Assembly: GCA_945872085.1 (NCBI GenBank)
Contig: CAMBYG010000018.1
Span: forward strand, 1 to 32,520
Source of the DNA: Chitinophaga pinensis
GTDB lineage: Bacteria; Bacteroidota; Bacteroidia; Chitinophagales; Chitinophagaceae
Reading direction: 5' to 3'
DNA length: 32,520 bases
The notes beneath the pieces are model-generated. The model searched no databases. It was given only the letters and a program-made list of their open reading frames with translations, and was not told the origin of the DNA. Both the position numbers and the translations under genes were made by a program. Below are positions 15,768 to 24,831 of this stretch, piece after piece; position 1 is the first letter of the stretch; the number at the start of each line of letters is the position of its first letter.

Positions 15768-17543
15768 TTATTTTTTTGGAATTAAATTAGGGAAAGGTGG
15801 TGCCTGAGTAACAGGACCATCTTCTCCTATTGCTGCAGCGCGGTAATTTACCGTATTGGCATCACCAGTTTGTGCATATTGGAAAATGAAACGATTACGA
15901 TCAATGCCATGTTTTTCGCTCATATAAACAATTACTGCTTCAACTCGCTCCCAAGAGCGTTGTTGTTGAGATTTGCTTACATTACCATTACCGGCTACTA
16001 CAACTTTACAAGAAGGCGAAGCATTCATTTGAGCCGCTAACGCTACTAATTGCGCTTGTACTTTTGGTGAGAATTTAGCAGAATTATTATCAAATTCTAA
16101 TGTAGTAGGTGCAATAGCACAAGTATTCGCAGGTGGCGCAATGGTTTGACAATTTGAAGGGCAAGGGCAATTACCAACACCATCAGCATCAACTGGTTGA
16201 CACTCTGTAGGCGTAATTAATTGACGATCTCTGAAATCAGGTACACCATCACCATCTGTATCCATTGGAACACCATGAACATCTACTGCTTGACCAGCAG
16301 GAGTATTAGGTCCTTTATCTAATTGATCTGCAACACCATCACCATCTTCATCTGCAATTACAGCAGCAGGCACTTTCATATGACGTGGATTGCTAATTTC
16401 ATTATACACATAATCTAATGGATTTAACCACCATAAAGATGCTACACGTTTAGCTTTGTTGCCTAATTGGAAATTTAAACCAGCAGAGAAATAATTTATA
16501 TTATCGGTGTTGGGAGATGGCATAGGTGTTGGCACAACTCCAGTAGGAATGGTTGCACCCCAATATTGTTGACCATCTAATTTATCTTCTGTTAAGCTAA
16601 AGCTAATTCTATCTTCAAGTTGTAATGATACTTTCGAACTAATTTTGAATTCCATACCCAAACCAAAACTAGGTGTAAGCAACAATGTTTTATTAGCAAT
16701 AAAACCTAAACCCGGTTTTCTTGTAGAGAGGTTGTTTTGAGCATCTGCATCATAAGAACCATCCATAGCTGCTTGAATCGCTTTTACACGATCCGTATGA
16801 TTTGTTAAATTTTGTGCAGCCATAGTTGCAGACAGAGCATTAAAATCATATTTATTGCCGTTAGCATCTCTAGTATTCATCCATGTTTGGAATGCGAATG
16901 CACCTAAACCGCCAAATGCATAAAACGATGTTTTATGATTTGCTTTATTAAATAAAATATTGTTTAATGAGAAAACCATATCAAAATTAAACTGGTGTGC
17001 TTCCATTTTATATGCATAGAAAACATCATTTAATTTAGGATTACCACTAGCATCTTTGGTATAGTCATTTTGAGGGTTATAATTACCTACAAATTGTCTA
17101 CCATTTTCCCATCCTGTATATGCAGGATTCAATGCATAATTTTGTGCAACTTGCCAATCTAATCCTTTTGCAATTCCATAGGTATAATTAAAGCGAGCAG
17201 ACACTAAGTAACCTAAGGCTTTTCGTGCTTGGAGGTGTAAACCATAGCCCCCTTTCTGCCATAACATTAAAGTAGATACATCGCCTGATACATTGTACAT
17301 ACCAGCACCAACACCAATTTGCCACATGTTTTTTGCACGCGCTGGGAAATCGTATTGGTTGTTTAAAAAGCTCGTTTGCTGGGGCATACGCTTTTTTGAA
17401 ATATACGATGAATCTAAAACATCGTAGTTCCCACCACGGTAGGTCATGTCTCTTGCGCCCGAAACGGCTGCTGTTCCTACTTCTTGTGCATTAGAAGCTA
17501 GGGATAACGTAGTTAGTAAACTAACAAATAAAAAATTTTTCAT
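15768..17543 (-). CDS. OmpA-family outer-membrane protein with thrombospondin type 3 repeats
   Basis: A 591-residue protein linking the outer membrane to peptidoglycan. It has signal peptide MKNFLFVSLLTTLSLASNAQ and an N-terminal region of about 350 residues with barrel-like alternating strands (MWQIGVGAGMYNVSGDVSTL, LVSARFNYTYGIAKG, SFGLGMEFKISSKVSLQLED). A linker of calcium-binding Asp-rich repeats follows (DEDGDGVADQLD, DTDGDGVPDFRDR), then a Cys-Pro-rich spacer (CQPVDADGVGNCPCPSNC) and a C-terminal OmpA/MotB domain (LEFDNNSAKFSPKVQAQLVAL, SWERVEAVIVYMSEKHGIDRNRF). In the last domain the usual NxxLSxxRAxxV reads SQQQRSWERVEAVIVYM, so the peptidoglycan-binding residues are partly altered. 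It has the best-scoring promoter in the window and is likely abundant. Confidence 0.93.
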   Translation of the reverse strand: MKNFLFVSLLTTLSLASNAQEVGTAAVSGARDMTYRGGNYDVLDSSYISKKRMPQQTSFLNNQYDFPARAKNMWQIGVGAGMYNVSGDVSTLMLWQKGGYGLHLQARKALGYLVSARFNYTYGIAKGLDWQVAQNYALNPAYTGWENGRQFVGNYNPQNDYTKDASGNPKLNDVFYAYKMEAHQFNFDMVFSLNNILFNKANHKTSFYAFGGLGAFAFQTWMNTRDANGNKYDFNALSATMAAQNLTNHTDRVKAIQAAMDGSYDADAQNNLSTRKPGLGFIANKTLLLTPSFGLGMEFKISSKVSLQLEDRISFSLTEDKLDGQQYWGATIPTGVVPTPMPSPNTDNINYFSAGLNFQLGNKAKRVASLWWLNPLDYVYNEISNPRHMKVPAAVIADEDGDGVADQLDKGPNTPAGQAVDVHGVPMDTDGDGVPDFRDRQLITPTECQPVDADGVGNCPCPSNCQTIAPPANTCAIAPTTLEFDNNSAKFSPKVQAQLVALAAQMNASPSCKVVVAGNGNVSKSQQQRSWERVEAVIVYMSEKHGIDRNRFIFQYAQTGDANTVNYRAAAIGEDGPVTQAPPFPNLIPKK

Positions 17544-17577
17544 AAGATGGACTTAAAATATTACATAATATTATTCA

Positions 17578-17607
17578 CAAATTTAACACAATTAAATTAA
17601 AAATCAA
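17578..17607 (-). promoter_or_regulatory. Bacteroidota promoter for the OmpA gene (TTG-N19-TAAATTTG)
   Basis: On the minus strand TTG (17605-17607), an exact 19-bp spacer, and TAAATTTG (17578-17585) match the consensus perfectly. The 5'UTR would be about 28 bases. Confidence 0.75.
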
Positions 17608-17661
17608 TTCTCAATCTTATAAATTATGAAAAATTAACATTTAAAACATCTATAACAAATG

Positions 17662-17689
17662 TTGTAGCGCATTTTATATAATATATTTT
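17662..17689 (+). promoter_or_regulatory. Candidate promoter for the polyprenyl synthase gene
   Basis: TTG at 17662-17664, a 17-bp spacer, then TATATTTT(G) at 17682-17690, one base off TAnnTTTG. It lies 34 bp before the ATG at 17724. Confidence 0.4.
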
Positions 17690-17723
17690 GATTATTTTTA
17701 CCCTTGATTGATTGTATAATTTT

Positions 17724-18686
17724 ATGGAGTTTTTAAAACAAGTTATTGGTAGTGAATTAAAACAGTTTGAACAAAAATTTACTTCAAACACACTGAGTAA
17801 CAACTTGTTGTTAAATAAAATAATGCACTTTATAATAAACAGAAAAGGCAAACAAATGCGCCCCATGTTTATTTTCCTGAGTGCAAAAATTGCTGGTACC
17901 ATCAATGAATCTACATACAGAGCCGCAAGTTTAATAGAATTATTGCATACCGCTACCCTTACCCATGACGATGTGGTTGACAATTCCATGATTCGAAGAA
18001 ACTTCTTCTCTGTCAACGCATTATGGAAAAATAAAGTTGCCGTCTTGGCCGGCGACTACCTTTTATCGAAAGGCTTATTACTTGCATTAGAATTTAAAGA
18101 TTATGAAATCCTAGAGATAACCTCAAGGGCAGTAAAAGAAATGAGTGAAGGCGAATTATTACAAATAGAAAAAGCACGAAAATTAGACATCGAAGAGGCT
18201 GTTTATTTCGAAATCATTCGCGCCAAAACCGCATCACTTTTATCGGCATCTTGCGCTGCTGGGGCCTACTCTTCCAGTAAAGACAATGAAATAACCGAAT
18301 ATTTCAGATTATTAGGTGAGAAAATTGGCATTGCCTTTCAGATCAAAGATGATTTATTTGATTATGGCAAAGATGCTGTTGGCAAACCTTTGGGTATTGA
18401 TATTAAAGAGAAAAAAATGACTTTACCTTTAATTTATGCCCTATCAAAAGCAGATGCTTCAACTAAAAGAAAAATCATTTATTTAATTAAAAATAAAAAC
18501 ACCGATAAAAAGAGTGTTGAACAAGTTATTGAGTTTGTTGTTAGTTCAGGAGGCATAGCCTACGCAACTGAAAAAATGAATGAGTATTTAAATGAATCTA
18601 TACAAATGCTGAATCGCTTTCCGGAATCTGAAGCCAAAACAGCGATGATTCAACTTATTAATTTTGCAGTAAAAAGAACTTATTAG
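17724..18686 (+). CDS. Trans-polyprenyl diphosphate synthase (IspB/octaprenyl-type)
   Basis: A 320-residue all-helical prenyltransferase that condenses isopentenyl diphosphate onto allylic diphosphates, most likely for the menaquinone side chain. The first Asp-rich motif is DDVVD (82-86) in LLHTATLTHDDVVDNSMIRR; the second is DDLFD (209-213) in IAFQIKDDLFDYG; RKGKQMRPM (40-48) binds the diphosphate. Small residues before the first motif (TAT) fit a long-chain rather than a short-chain synthase, but chain length is not certain. I use the ATG at 17724; the TTG at 17712 in the same frame would add only four residues. uvrA starts 30 bp downstream and may be co-transcribed. Confidence 0.92.
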   Translation: MEFLKQVIGSELKQFEQKFTSNTLSNNLLLNKIMHFIINRKGKQMRPMFIFLSAKIAGTINESTYRAASLIELLHTATLTHDDVVDNSMIRRNFFSVNALWKNKVAVLAGDYLLSKGLLLALEFKDYEILEITSRAVKEMSEGELLQIEKARKLDIEEAVYFEIIRAKTASLLSASCAAGAYSSSKDNEITEYFRLLGEKIGIAFQIKDDLFDYGKDAVGKPLGIDIKEKKMTLPLIYALSKADASTKRKIIYLIKNKNTDKKSVEQVIEFVVSSGGIAYATEKMNEYLNESIQMLNRFPESEAKTAMIQLINFAVKRTY

Positions 18687-18716
18687 TTAATATAAAAGCT
18701 TATTTAGCAAAACAAC

Positions 18717-21539
18717 ATGCAAACACATTCGCATATAGAAATTGAAGGGGCACGCGTTCACAATTTAAAAAACATATCCATTGCGATACCTAAAAATAAA
18801 TTAGTAGTAATTACTGGGCTTAGTGGAAGTGGGAAATCATCTCTTGCCTTTGATACTATTTATGCTGAAGGACAAAGAAGATATTTAGAAAGTGTTTCTG
18901 GTTATGCGCGACAATTTATGGGTGATTTAGAACGACCTGATGTGGATAGCATCAAAGGGCTATCCCCTGTAATTTCAATTGAACAAAAAACTACGAATAG
19001 AAACCCAAGATCTACAGTGGGTACCGTAACGGAAATATACGATTTCCTACGCTTACTCTATGCTAGAATTGCCGATGCCTACTCTTACCATACCAATAAA
19101 AAAATGGTGCAGTTTTCTGAAAGTGAAATTGTACAACATGTAAAAGAGCACTTATCTAATAAGAAAATTATTTTATTAGCACCCCTAGTTAGAGGAAGAA
19201 AGGGGCATTATAGAGAATTGTTTGAACAATTGAGAAAGCAAGGGTATATAAAAGTTAGAGTGGATAATGAGCTTGTTGAATTAAAAGAAAAAATGCAATT
19301 AGATCGATACAAAGTGCACGATATTGAAGCAGTGATCGATCAAACAGTTGTGAAAGAACCACATTTTACTCGACTAGCTCAAAGCATCCAAAAAGGGCTA
19401 CAAGTAGGCAAAGACTTGCTTTTCATCTTAGATATTGACACAAAAAAAGTGCACGCTTACAGCAAGCAACTCATGTGTATTGATACAGGCTTATCCTATG
19501 AGATTCCTTCACCCAATAGCTTTTCTTTTAATTCCCCCTATGGTTCTTGCCCTACTTGCAAAGGTTTAGGCACCATTAATCAAATCAATATGGAGGCTGT
19601 TATTCACAACTGGAAAGCGAGCATTAAGGAAGGTGGCTTGGCACCGCTAGGTGAAGAGCGCGAAGCATACGCCTACAAACAGGTTATCAGCCTCGCTAAA
19701 AAACACAAAATTTCGTTAGATACACCCATTGAAAAAATACCTAAAACCAAATTAAATATTCTACTTTATGGCAATGAGGAAGGCATCAGCAACCAAGAAT
19801 TAAATAGCGCCCTTGCCTTGCAAGACAGCAATTATGAAGGACTTATCAATATGGTTTACCGTTGGTTTGAAGAAACGAATTCGGAACCCGTAAAAGATTG
19901 GGCCGAGCAATTTATGCAATTAGATACCTGCACTTCTTGCCAGGGCACTAGATTAAGAAAAGAGAGTTTATACTTTAAAATAGATGATAAAAATATTGCT
20001 GAACTCAATGCGCTGTCCATTCAAGAGCTGCATTCCTGGATGTTGCTATTGCATAAACAATTGAGTATAAAACAACTATTAATTGCTACCGATTTAATTA
20101 AAGAAATCATAGACCGTTTGGGTTTTTTAGTGGAAGTAGGTCTACATTATTTAACCCTAGATAGAGCTTCCAAAACCCTTAGTGGTGGAGAATCGCAGCG
20201 AATTCGATTGGCTACACAAATAGGATCGCAACTAACCGGCATTACCTATATTTTAGACGAGCCGAGCATTGGCTTGCATCAACGCGATAATGAGCAACTC
20301 ATACAAGCACTTAAGCGCTTAAGAGATAGTAACAATTCTGTAATCGTAGTAGAGCATGATAAAGACATTATGTTAGCTGCTGATTATTTAATTGATATTG
20401 GTCCGGGAGCAGGCATTCATGGTGGCGCTATCATTAGCAAAGGAAAACCACAAGATATAGTTAGCCTAACTTCTAATACCAATGCTTATTTGAGTGGCGA
20501 AAAGAAAATTGAAGTGCCTACGCAACGTAGAAAAGGGAATGGAGCATTTTTAGAGTTAAAAGGAGCTAAAGGCCATACCCTTAAAAATGTATCTATTAAA
20601 ATTCCAATTGCTGCATTTACCTGCGTTACCGGTGTTAGTGGAAGCGGCAAAAGTACCTTAATTAACGAAACCCTCTACCCTCTGGTAGCTGCACATTGCT
20701 ACCCCAACTATAAACAAAAACCATTGCCCTATCAGTCTATAAAAGGCTTAGAACATATTGACAAAGTAATTGAAATAAATCAAAGTCCTATTGGAAGAAC
20801 ACCTCGAAGCAATCCAGCTACTTACTGTGGTTTTTTTAACGATATTCGTCAACTTTTCGCTTTAGTACCAGAAGCAAAAATACGCGGATACCAAGCCGGT
20901 AGATTTTCTTTTAATGTAAAAGGTGGCCGATGCGAAACGTGCGAAGGGGCTGGACTTAGGCATATAGAAATGAATTTCCTTCCCGATGTATTTGTCCCTT
21001 GTGAACATTGCAATGGAGCACGCTACAATAGAGAAACCTTAGAGATTAGATATAAAGGGAAATCTATTGCTGATGTTTTAAATCTTACGATTGAAGAAGC
21101 CGTAAGTTTTTTCAACAACGTTCCCTTTATATTGCGAAAAATAAAAACACTTCATGATGTTGGCTTGGGCTATATCAAACTTGGCCAATCTTCTACAACC
21201 CTAAGCGGTGGCGAAGCACAGCGTATAAAAATTGCAACAGAGTTGTCTAAAAGAGATACTGGCAAAACATTGTATATTCTCGATGAGCCAACTACAGGTT
21301 TGCATTTTCAAGACATACAATTACTCATCAACGTACTCAATAAATTAGTAGACAGGGGCAATACCTTAATTGTAATAGAACATAATTTGGATATTATAAA
21401 AACTGCCGACTATCTTATCGATGTTGGTCTAGAAGGTGGTAAAGGCGGTGGCACTATTGTAGCACAAGGAAGTCCGGAAGTAGTGGCCAAAAACAAAGAC
21501 AGTCACACCGCTCGATTTTTAAACTTAGAATTGCTATAA
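18717..21539 (+). CDS. uvrA: Excinuclease ABC subunit A (UvrA)
   Basis: A 940-residue damage-recognition ATPase of nucleotide excision repair, partner of UvrB/UvrC encoded elsewhere. It is a tandem ABC protein: Walker [10 protein letters not shown] (34-42) and GVSGSGKST in the second half, signatures [12 protein letters not shown] and [12 protein letters not shown], Walker [11 protein letters not shown] and [10 protein letters not shown]. The UvrB-binding region ([20 protein letters not shown]) and the C-terminal zinc finger (CETC ... CEHC near residue 740) are intact. The first zinc finger is incomplete: C254, C278 and C281 are present, but the fourth ligand position is Thr257 (MCIDTG). Length is normal. 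The stop overlaps that of copA by 6 bp. Confidence 0.97.
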   Translation: MQTHSHIEIEGARVHNLKNISIAIPKNKLVVITGLSGSGKSSLAFDTIYAEGQRRYLESVSGYARQFMGDLERPDVDSIKGLSPVISIEQKTTNRNPRSTVGTVTEIYDFLRLLYARIADAYSYHTNKKMVQFSESEIVQHVKEHLSNKKIILLAPLVRGRKGHYRELFEQLRKQGYIKVRVDNELVELKEKMQLDRYKVHDIEAVIDQTVVKEPHFTRLAQSIQKGLQVGKDLLFILDIDTKKVHAYSKQLMCIDTGLSYEIPSPNSFSFNSPYGSCPTCKGLGTINQINMEAVIHNWKASIKEGGLAPLGEEREAYAYKQVISLAKKHKISLDTPIEKIPKTKLNILLYGNEEGISNQELNSALALQDSNYEGLINMVYRWFEETNSEPVKDWAEQFMQLDTCTSCQGTRLRKESLYFKIDDKNIAELNALSIQELHSWMLLLHKQLSIKQLLIATDLIKEIIDRLGFLVEVGLHYLTLDRASKTLSGGESQRIRLATQIGSQLTGITYILDEPSIGLHQRDNEQLIQALKRLRDSNNSVIVVEHDKDIMLAADYLIDIGPGAGIHGGAIISKGKPQDIVSLTSNTNAYLSGEKKIEVPTQRRKGNGAFLELKGAKGHTLKNVSIKIPIAAFTCVTGVSGSGKSTLINETLYPLVAAHCYPNYKQKPLPYQSIKGLEHIDKVIEINQSPIGRTPRSNPATYCGFFNDIRQLFALVPEAKIRGYQAGRFSFNVKGGRCETCEGAGLRHIEMNFLPDVFVPCEHCNGARYNRETLEIRYKGKSIADVLNLTIEEAVSFFNNVPFILRKIKTLHDVGLGYIKLGQSSTTLSGGEAQRIKIATELSKRDTGKTLYILDEPTTGLHFQDIQLLINVLNKLVDRGNTLIVIEHNLDIIKTADYLIDVGLEGGKGGGTIVAQGSPEVVAKNKDSHTARFLNLELL

Positions 21540-23642
21540 TTTTCGATAGTTTAAGCGAAGCGAATTTAAAATTAATACCACATCGCTTAAAGCCATGACA
21601 CCTGCTCCCCATGTAGGTTCTAAGTAACCAAATGCGGCTACTGGGATAGCAATTATGTTGTAAAACATAGCCCAAAATAAATTTTGAACGATGGTTTGCT
21701 GTGTATAAGTACCCAAAGCAATGGCTTTAGGCAAACTACTTAGTTGATTGCTCGATAAAATAATAGCAGCCGATTGCATAGCAATATGAGAGGCATCACT
21801 CAAAGATATACCTACTTCTGCCATTGCTAATGCTGGCGCATCATTTATACCATCTCCAACCATAGCTGTAGGCACTTTACTATTCAGTTCTTTCAAAAAT
21901 TCACTTTTCATTTGAGGGGTATGTTCAAATAAAACCTGATCAAAAGGAAGTTGTACAGCAAGTTCCTCGCATTTTTCTTTTCTATCGCCACTTAATAAAA
22001 TTAAGGTATAGCCCTTTTGCTTAAGTAGTTGCAACGTTTCTTTTGCATCATTGCGCAATTCATCTATCAATTTAACAGCACCTCTATACGCATCATTGCA
22101 TGTCAAATACAAGTCATAACCCATAGGCATCGATTCTTGATACAACCATCTAGCGGCACCCAATTTCCAAATATTGCCATTATCATCTTTACCTTCCATA
22201 CCCTTGCCTTTCCATTCTTTGATTTCCGACCAAACGATCACATCACCTTTCGTCCATTGTTTTATAATAGATTTTGCAATAGGATGAGAAGAGCTTGCTT
22301 CTAATTGATGTACTCTATTTTTAAACTCGATTTCTGATATACCTTCACAATGAAAACTAGCAATTTTCATTTCGCCAGTAGTAATAGTGCCTGTTTTATC
22401 AAAAACAAGTTGTTTTATTGTTTTTAATCGCTCTAAGGTATCACCCCCTTTAACTAAAATACCCATGCGCGCAGCCCTTCCTAAACCAACCGCTATAGCA
22501 GCCGGTGTGGCTAACCCCATAGCGCATGGACAAGAAATAACTAATACTGCAATGCTTCGCATTATAGCGATAGTGAAATTGTGAAAGTAAAAATAAGTGC
22601 CTGCAAACGTGACAAGAGCAATAGCTAAAACAACAGGCACAAAGACAATACTTATTTTATCTGCTAATTTTTGCAAAGGAGGCTTAACCGCTTGCGCCTC
22701 TCTAATCATTTTAATAATAGATTGCAGCACGGATTGCTTTCCCACTTTGGTTGCTTTAATTTTTATTGGGCCGTCTAAAAGAATAGTACCGCCAATAACC
22801 TCGTCATTTATTTTTTTATGAACAGGTGCACTTTCGCCACTAATCATTTTTTCATCTACTAAGCCTGCTCCAAAACAGATTTGTCCATCTACAGGTATAG
22901 CCGCACCGGCATTCACTAAAACAATGTCATCTTTGCGAATGAATTTACTTTCCACCTCTTGTATCGTCTCTTTTCCAATGCTATCTATTAAAATTAAAAG
23001 TGCCGAAGGGGGTTGTAATTTTAATAGATCATCAATTGCAACGGTGGTTGCCTTCACGGTTTTATATTCTATATAATTGCCTAAAAGAACCAGGCTAATT
23101 ATAGACGCAGCCGTTTCAAAAAACAAGTAGTTTTGATGCTCAACCGTCAAGAAAAAACAACCTATTACAGAATAAACATAAGCGGCATATGCACCCATCA
23201 TCACTAATACATCCATGTTAGGAATTCTATTTTTTATAGAGTGATAGGCACTAACGCCAAACTTCAAAGTACCAATAACCATTACGATACTTGCTAATGC
23301 AAATTGAAAATAGACATTATGCAAAATTGGAATATGGACAAACATATGAAGCAACAAAGGAATAGTACAAAGCAAGGATAAGACTAACCAAATGTATTTA
23401 TCAAAAAAAGAATCCTTCTTCCCTGTACTATGCTCCTCTTGTATTATTTTGTATCCAATGCTCTCAATGATCTCAAAATAAGTTGTAGCATCTGTAGCTT
23501 CGTTGATTACAAAATTTACCTCTCCAGATGCTGCGTTAGCAGATACATTGGCAGCTCCTTTTTTTTCTAATGATTTTGTAATGCTTAATGCACAATTAGA
23601 GCAGGTCATGCCCTCTACTTGAATTGAAATCAATTGGTCCAT
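21534..23642 (-). CDS. copA: Copper-exporting P1B-type ATPase
   Basis: A 702-residue heavy-metal P-type ATPase of the inner membrane. There is one N-terminal HMA domain with metal ligands C14 and C17 (GMTCSNC), then the membrane part with the transmembrane metal site CPC (ISCPCAMGLATPAA), the phosphorylation site DKTGTITTG, the nucleotide-domain motif SSSHPIAKSI, and the hinge GDGINDAPALAMAEVGISL. CPC with a single CxxC HMA domain fits Cu(I) efflux; silver is possible. No copper regulator or chaperone is adjacent. The gene diverges from tsaE with only 33 bp between the starts and overlaps the end of uvrA by 6 bp. Confidence 0.94.
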   Translation of the reverse strand: MDQLISIQVEGMTCSNCALSITKSLEKKGAANVSANAASGEVNFVINEATDATTYFEIIESIGYKIIQEEHSTGKKDSFFDKYIWLVLSLLCTIPLLLHMFVHIPILHNVYFQFALASIVMVIGTLKFGVSAYHSIKNRIPNMDVLVMMGAYAAYVYSVIGCFFLTVEHQNYLFFETAASIISLVLLGNYIEYKTVKATTVAIDDLLKLQPPSALLILIDSIGKETIQEVESKFIRKDDIVLVNAGAAIPVDGQICFGAGLVDEKMISGESAPVHKKINDEVIGGTILLDGPIKIKATKVGKQSVLQSIIKMIREAQAVKPPLQKLADKISIVFVPVVLAIALVTFAGTYFYFHNFTIAIMRSIAVLVISCPCAMGLATPAAIAVGLGRAARMGILVKGGDTLERLKTIKQLVFDKTGTITTGEMKIASFHCEGISEIEFKNRVHQLEASSSHPIAKSIIKQWTKGDVIVWSEIKEWKGKGMEGKDDNGNIWKLGAARWLYQESMPMGYDLYLTCNDAYRGAVKLIDELRNDAKETLQLLKQKGYTLILLSGDRKEKCEELAVQLPFDQVLFEHTPQMKSEFLKELNSKVPTAMVGDGINDAPALAMAEVGISLSDASHIAMQSAAIILSSNQLSSLPKAIALGTYTQQTIVQNLFWAMFYNIIAIPVAAFGYLEPTWGAGVMALSDVVLILNSLRLNYRKL

Positions 23643-23675
23643 ACGGTATTCCGTTTTGTTACTTATCTTAGCACC

Positions 23676-24128
23676 ATGAATGAAAGCAGTGCACTACAAA
23701 TTTCCTATTCTTTAGCCACAATTCAAGATATGCTTCCTGAATTATTTTCTTGGGCTAAAGAATGTTCTATTTGGACCTTTGAGGGCACCTTGGGTGCTGG
23801 TAAAACAACGTTAATTACACATATAGCAAACTACTTAAAAGCAACAGGACCATTTAGTAGCCCAACCTATACGCTAATTCAAACATATCCCGTTGTCGAT
23901 CATGACCAATATAAAGGATTAACCCATATGGATTGGTATCGTATAGAAAGCAAAGAAGAAGGCATACAAGCCGGACTAGAAGATGCGCTATTTAATAAAC
24001 AAGATTTAATTTGCATTGAATGGGCAAGTAAAATAAAAGAACTTTTACCTAAACAATATATTACCATAAAGCTCTCCGTTATAGATGCTACTAACCGATT
24101 ATTAACCGCAGAAAAACAGGGTTTTTAA
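23676..24128 (+). CDS. tsaE: tRNA threonylcarbamoyladenosine biosynthesis ATPase TsaE
   Basis: A 150-residue P-loop ATPase that, with TsaB and TsaD, installs t6A37 on ANN-decoding tRNAs. Walker A is GTLGAGKTT (37-45); SSPTYTLIQTYP is the family's switch region; HMDWYRI and CIEWASKI are also typical (the family's HxDxYR and EW). I take the ATG at 23676; the frame extends back to 23634, but that would overlap copA and adds no homology. The next gene, a LysE-type exporter, starts 2 bp after the stop and must share the transcript. Confidence 0.95.
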   Translation: MNESSALQISYSLATIQDMLPELFSWAKECSIWTFEGTLGAGKTTLITHIANYLKATGPFSSPTYTLIQTYPVVDHDQYKGLTHMDWYRIESKEEGIQAGLEDALFNKQDLICIEWASKIKELLPKQYITIKLSVIDATNRLLTAEKQGF

Positions 24129-24130
24129 AT

Positions 24131-24769
24131 ATGGCCTCTATTGACAGCGCCATGCTTAATGGCTTACTTTTCGGATTATTTCTAGCCATCTCGGTGGGTC
24201 CAACCTTATTCGCTTTAATCAAATATAGCCTTCATTATAGTTATAAAGCAGGCATTGCTTTTGTAATTGGCGTATCGGTTAGTGATATTATATATGTAGT
24301 CTTTGCAAATGCCGCTACTTCGTTCTTACTGGTATTAAAAACCTATGAAAAACCGCTGGCAATTGCCCTATCTATTTTAGTGATAGGCGCTGGCCTAGTA
24401 GGTTTGCTCAATAAAAAAAAGAGTGTAAACGTTGATTATACAGAACAAAGTATTATGAGCAAAACCGATACTGTTAAAATCTTTGCAAGCGGTTTCTTAA
24501 TCAATACACTTAATCCAGCAGTAGCCATCAATTGGCTAGGTGCAGCAGCTGTAATTGCTAATAAAAATCTATCCTACAAACTTATTTTCTTTACGAGCTG
24601 TTTGGGGTTAATAATCAGCATAGACTTGCTTAAGGTATTACTTGCTGGTAAAATAAAATCTAAACTTACCCCTACAATGGTAGAGAAAATACAAAAAATA
24701 AGCTCATTAATGCTCCTCCTTATTGGATTGGGCATTTTGATCATATCCGTATCTGGAGGTTTTTTTTAA
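24131..24769 (+). CDS. LysE/RhtB-family amino-acid exporter
   Basis: A 212-residue inner-membrane protein with about six transmembrane helices. The opening GLLFGLFLAISVGPTLFALIK, then SYKAGIAFVIGVSVSDIIYVVF, is the LysE-family signature (GP-T after helix 1, G...D...Y in helix 2). NTLNPAVAINWLGA carries the conserved NP-x-W region. The substrate is unknown; family members export amino acids or small related compounds. It is co-transcribed with tsaE (2-bp gap), with no evident functional tie. Confidence 0.88.
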   Translation: MASIDSAMLNGLLFGLFLAISVGPTLFALIKYSLHYSYKAGIAFVIGVSVSDIIYVVFANAATSFLLVLKTYEKPLAIALSILVIGAGLVGLLNKKKSVNVDYTEQSIMSKTDTVKIFASGFLINTLNPAVAINWLGAAAVIANKNLSYKLIFFTSCLGLIISIDLLKVLLAGKIKSKLTPTMVEKIQKISSLMLLLIGLGILIISVSGGFF

Positions 24770-24795
24770 TCGCATAAACGACATGTAATAAATTT

Positions 24796-24824
24796 TTGTA
24801 AGTCGTTAATTCAAAGTATATTTG
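24796..24824 (+). promoter_or_regulatory. Bacteroidota promoter for purF (TTG-N18-TATATTTG)
   Basis: TTG at 24796-24798, an 18-bp spacer, and an exact TAnnTTTG box at 24817-24824. The ATG follows seven bases after the box, so the transcript should have almost no leader. Confidence 0.65.
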
Positions 24825-24831
24825 CATTCTC

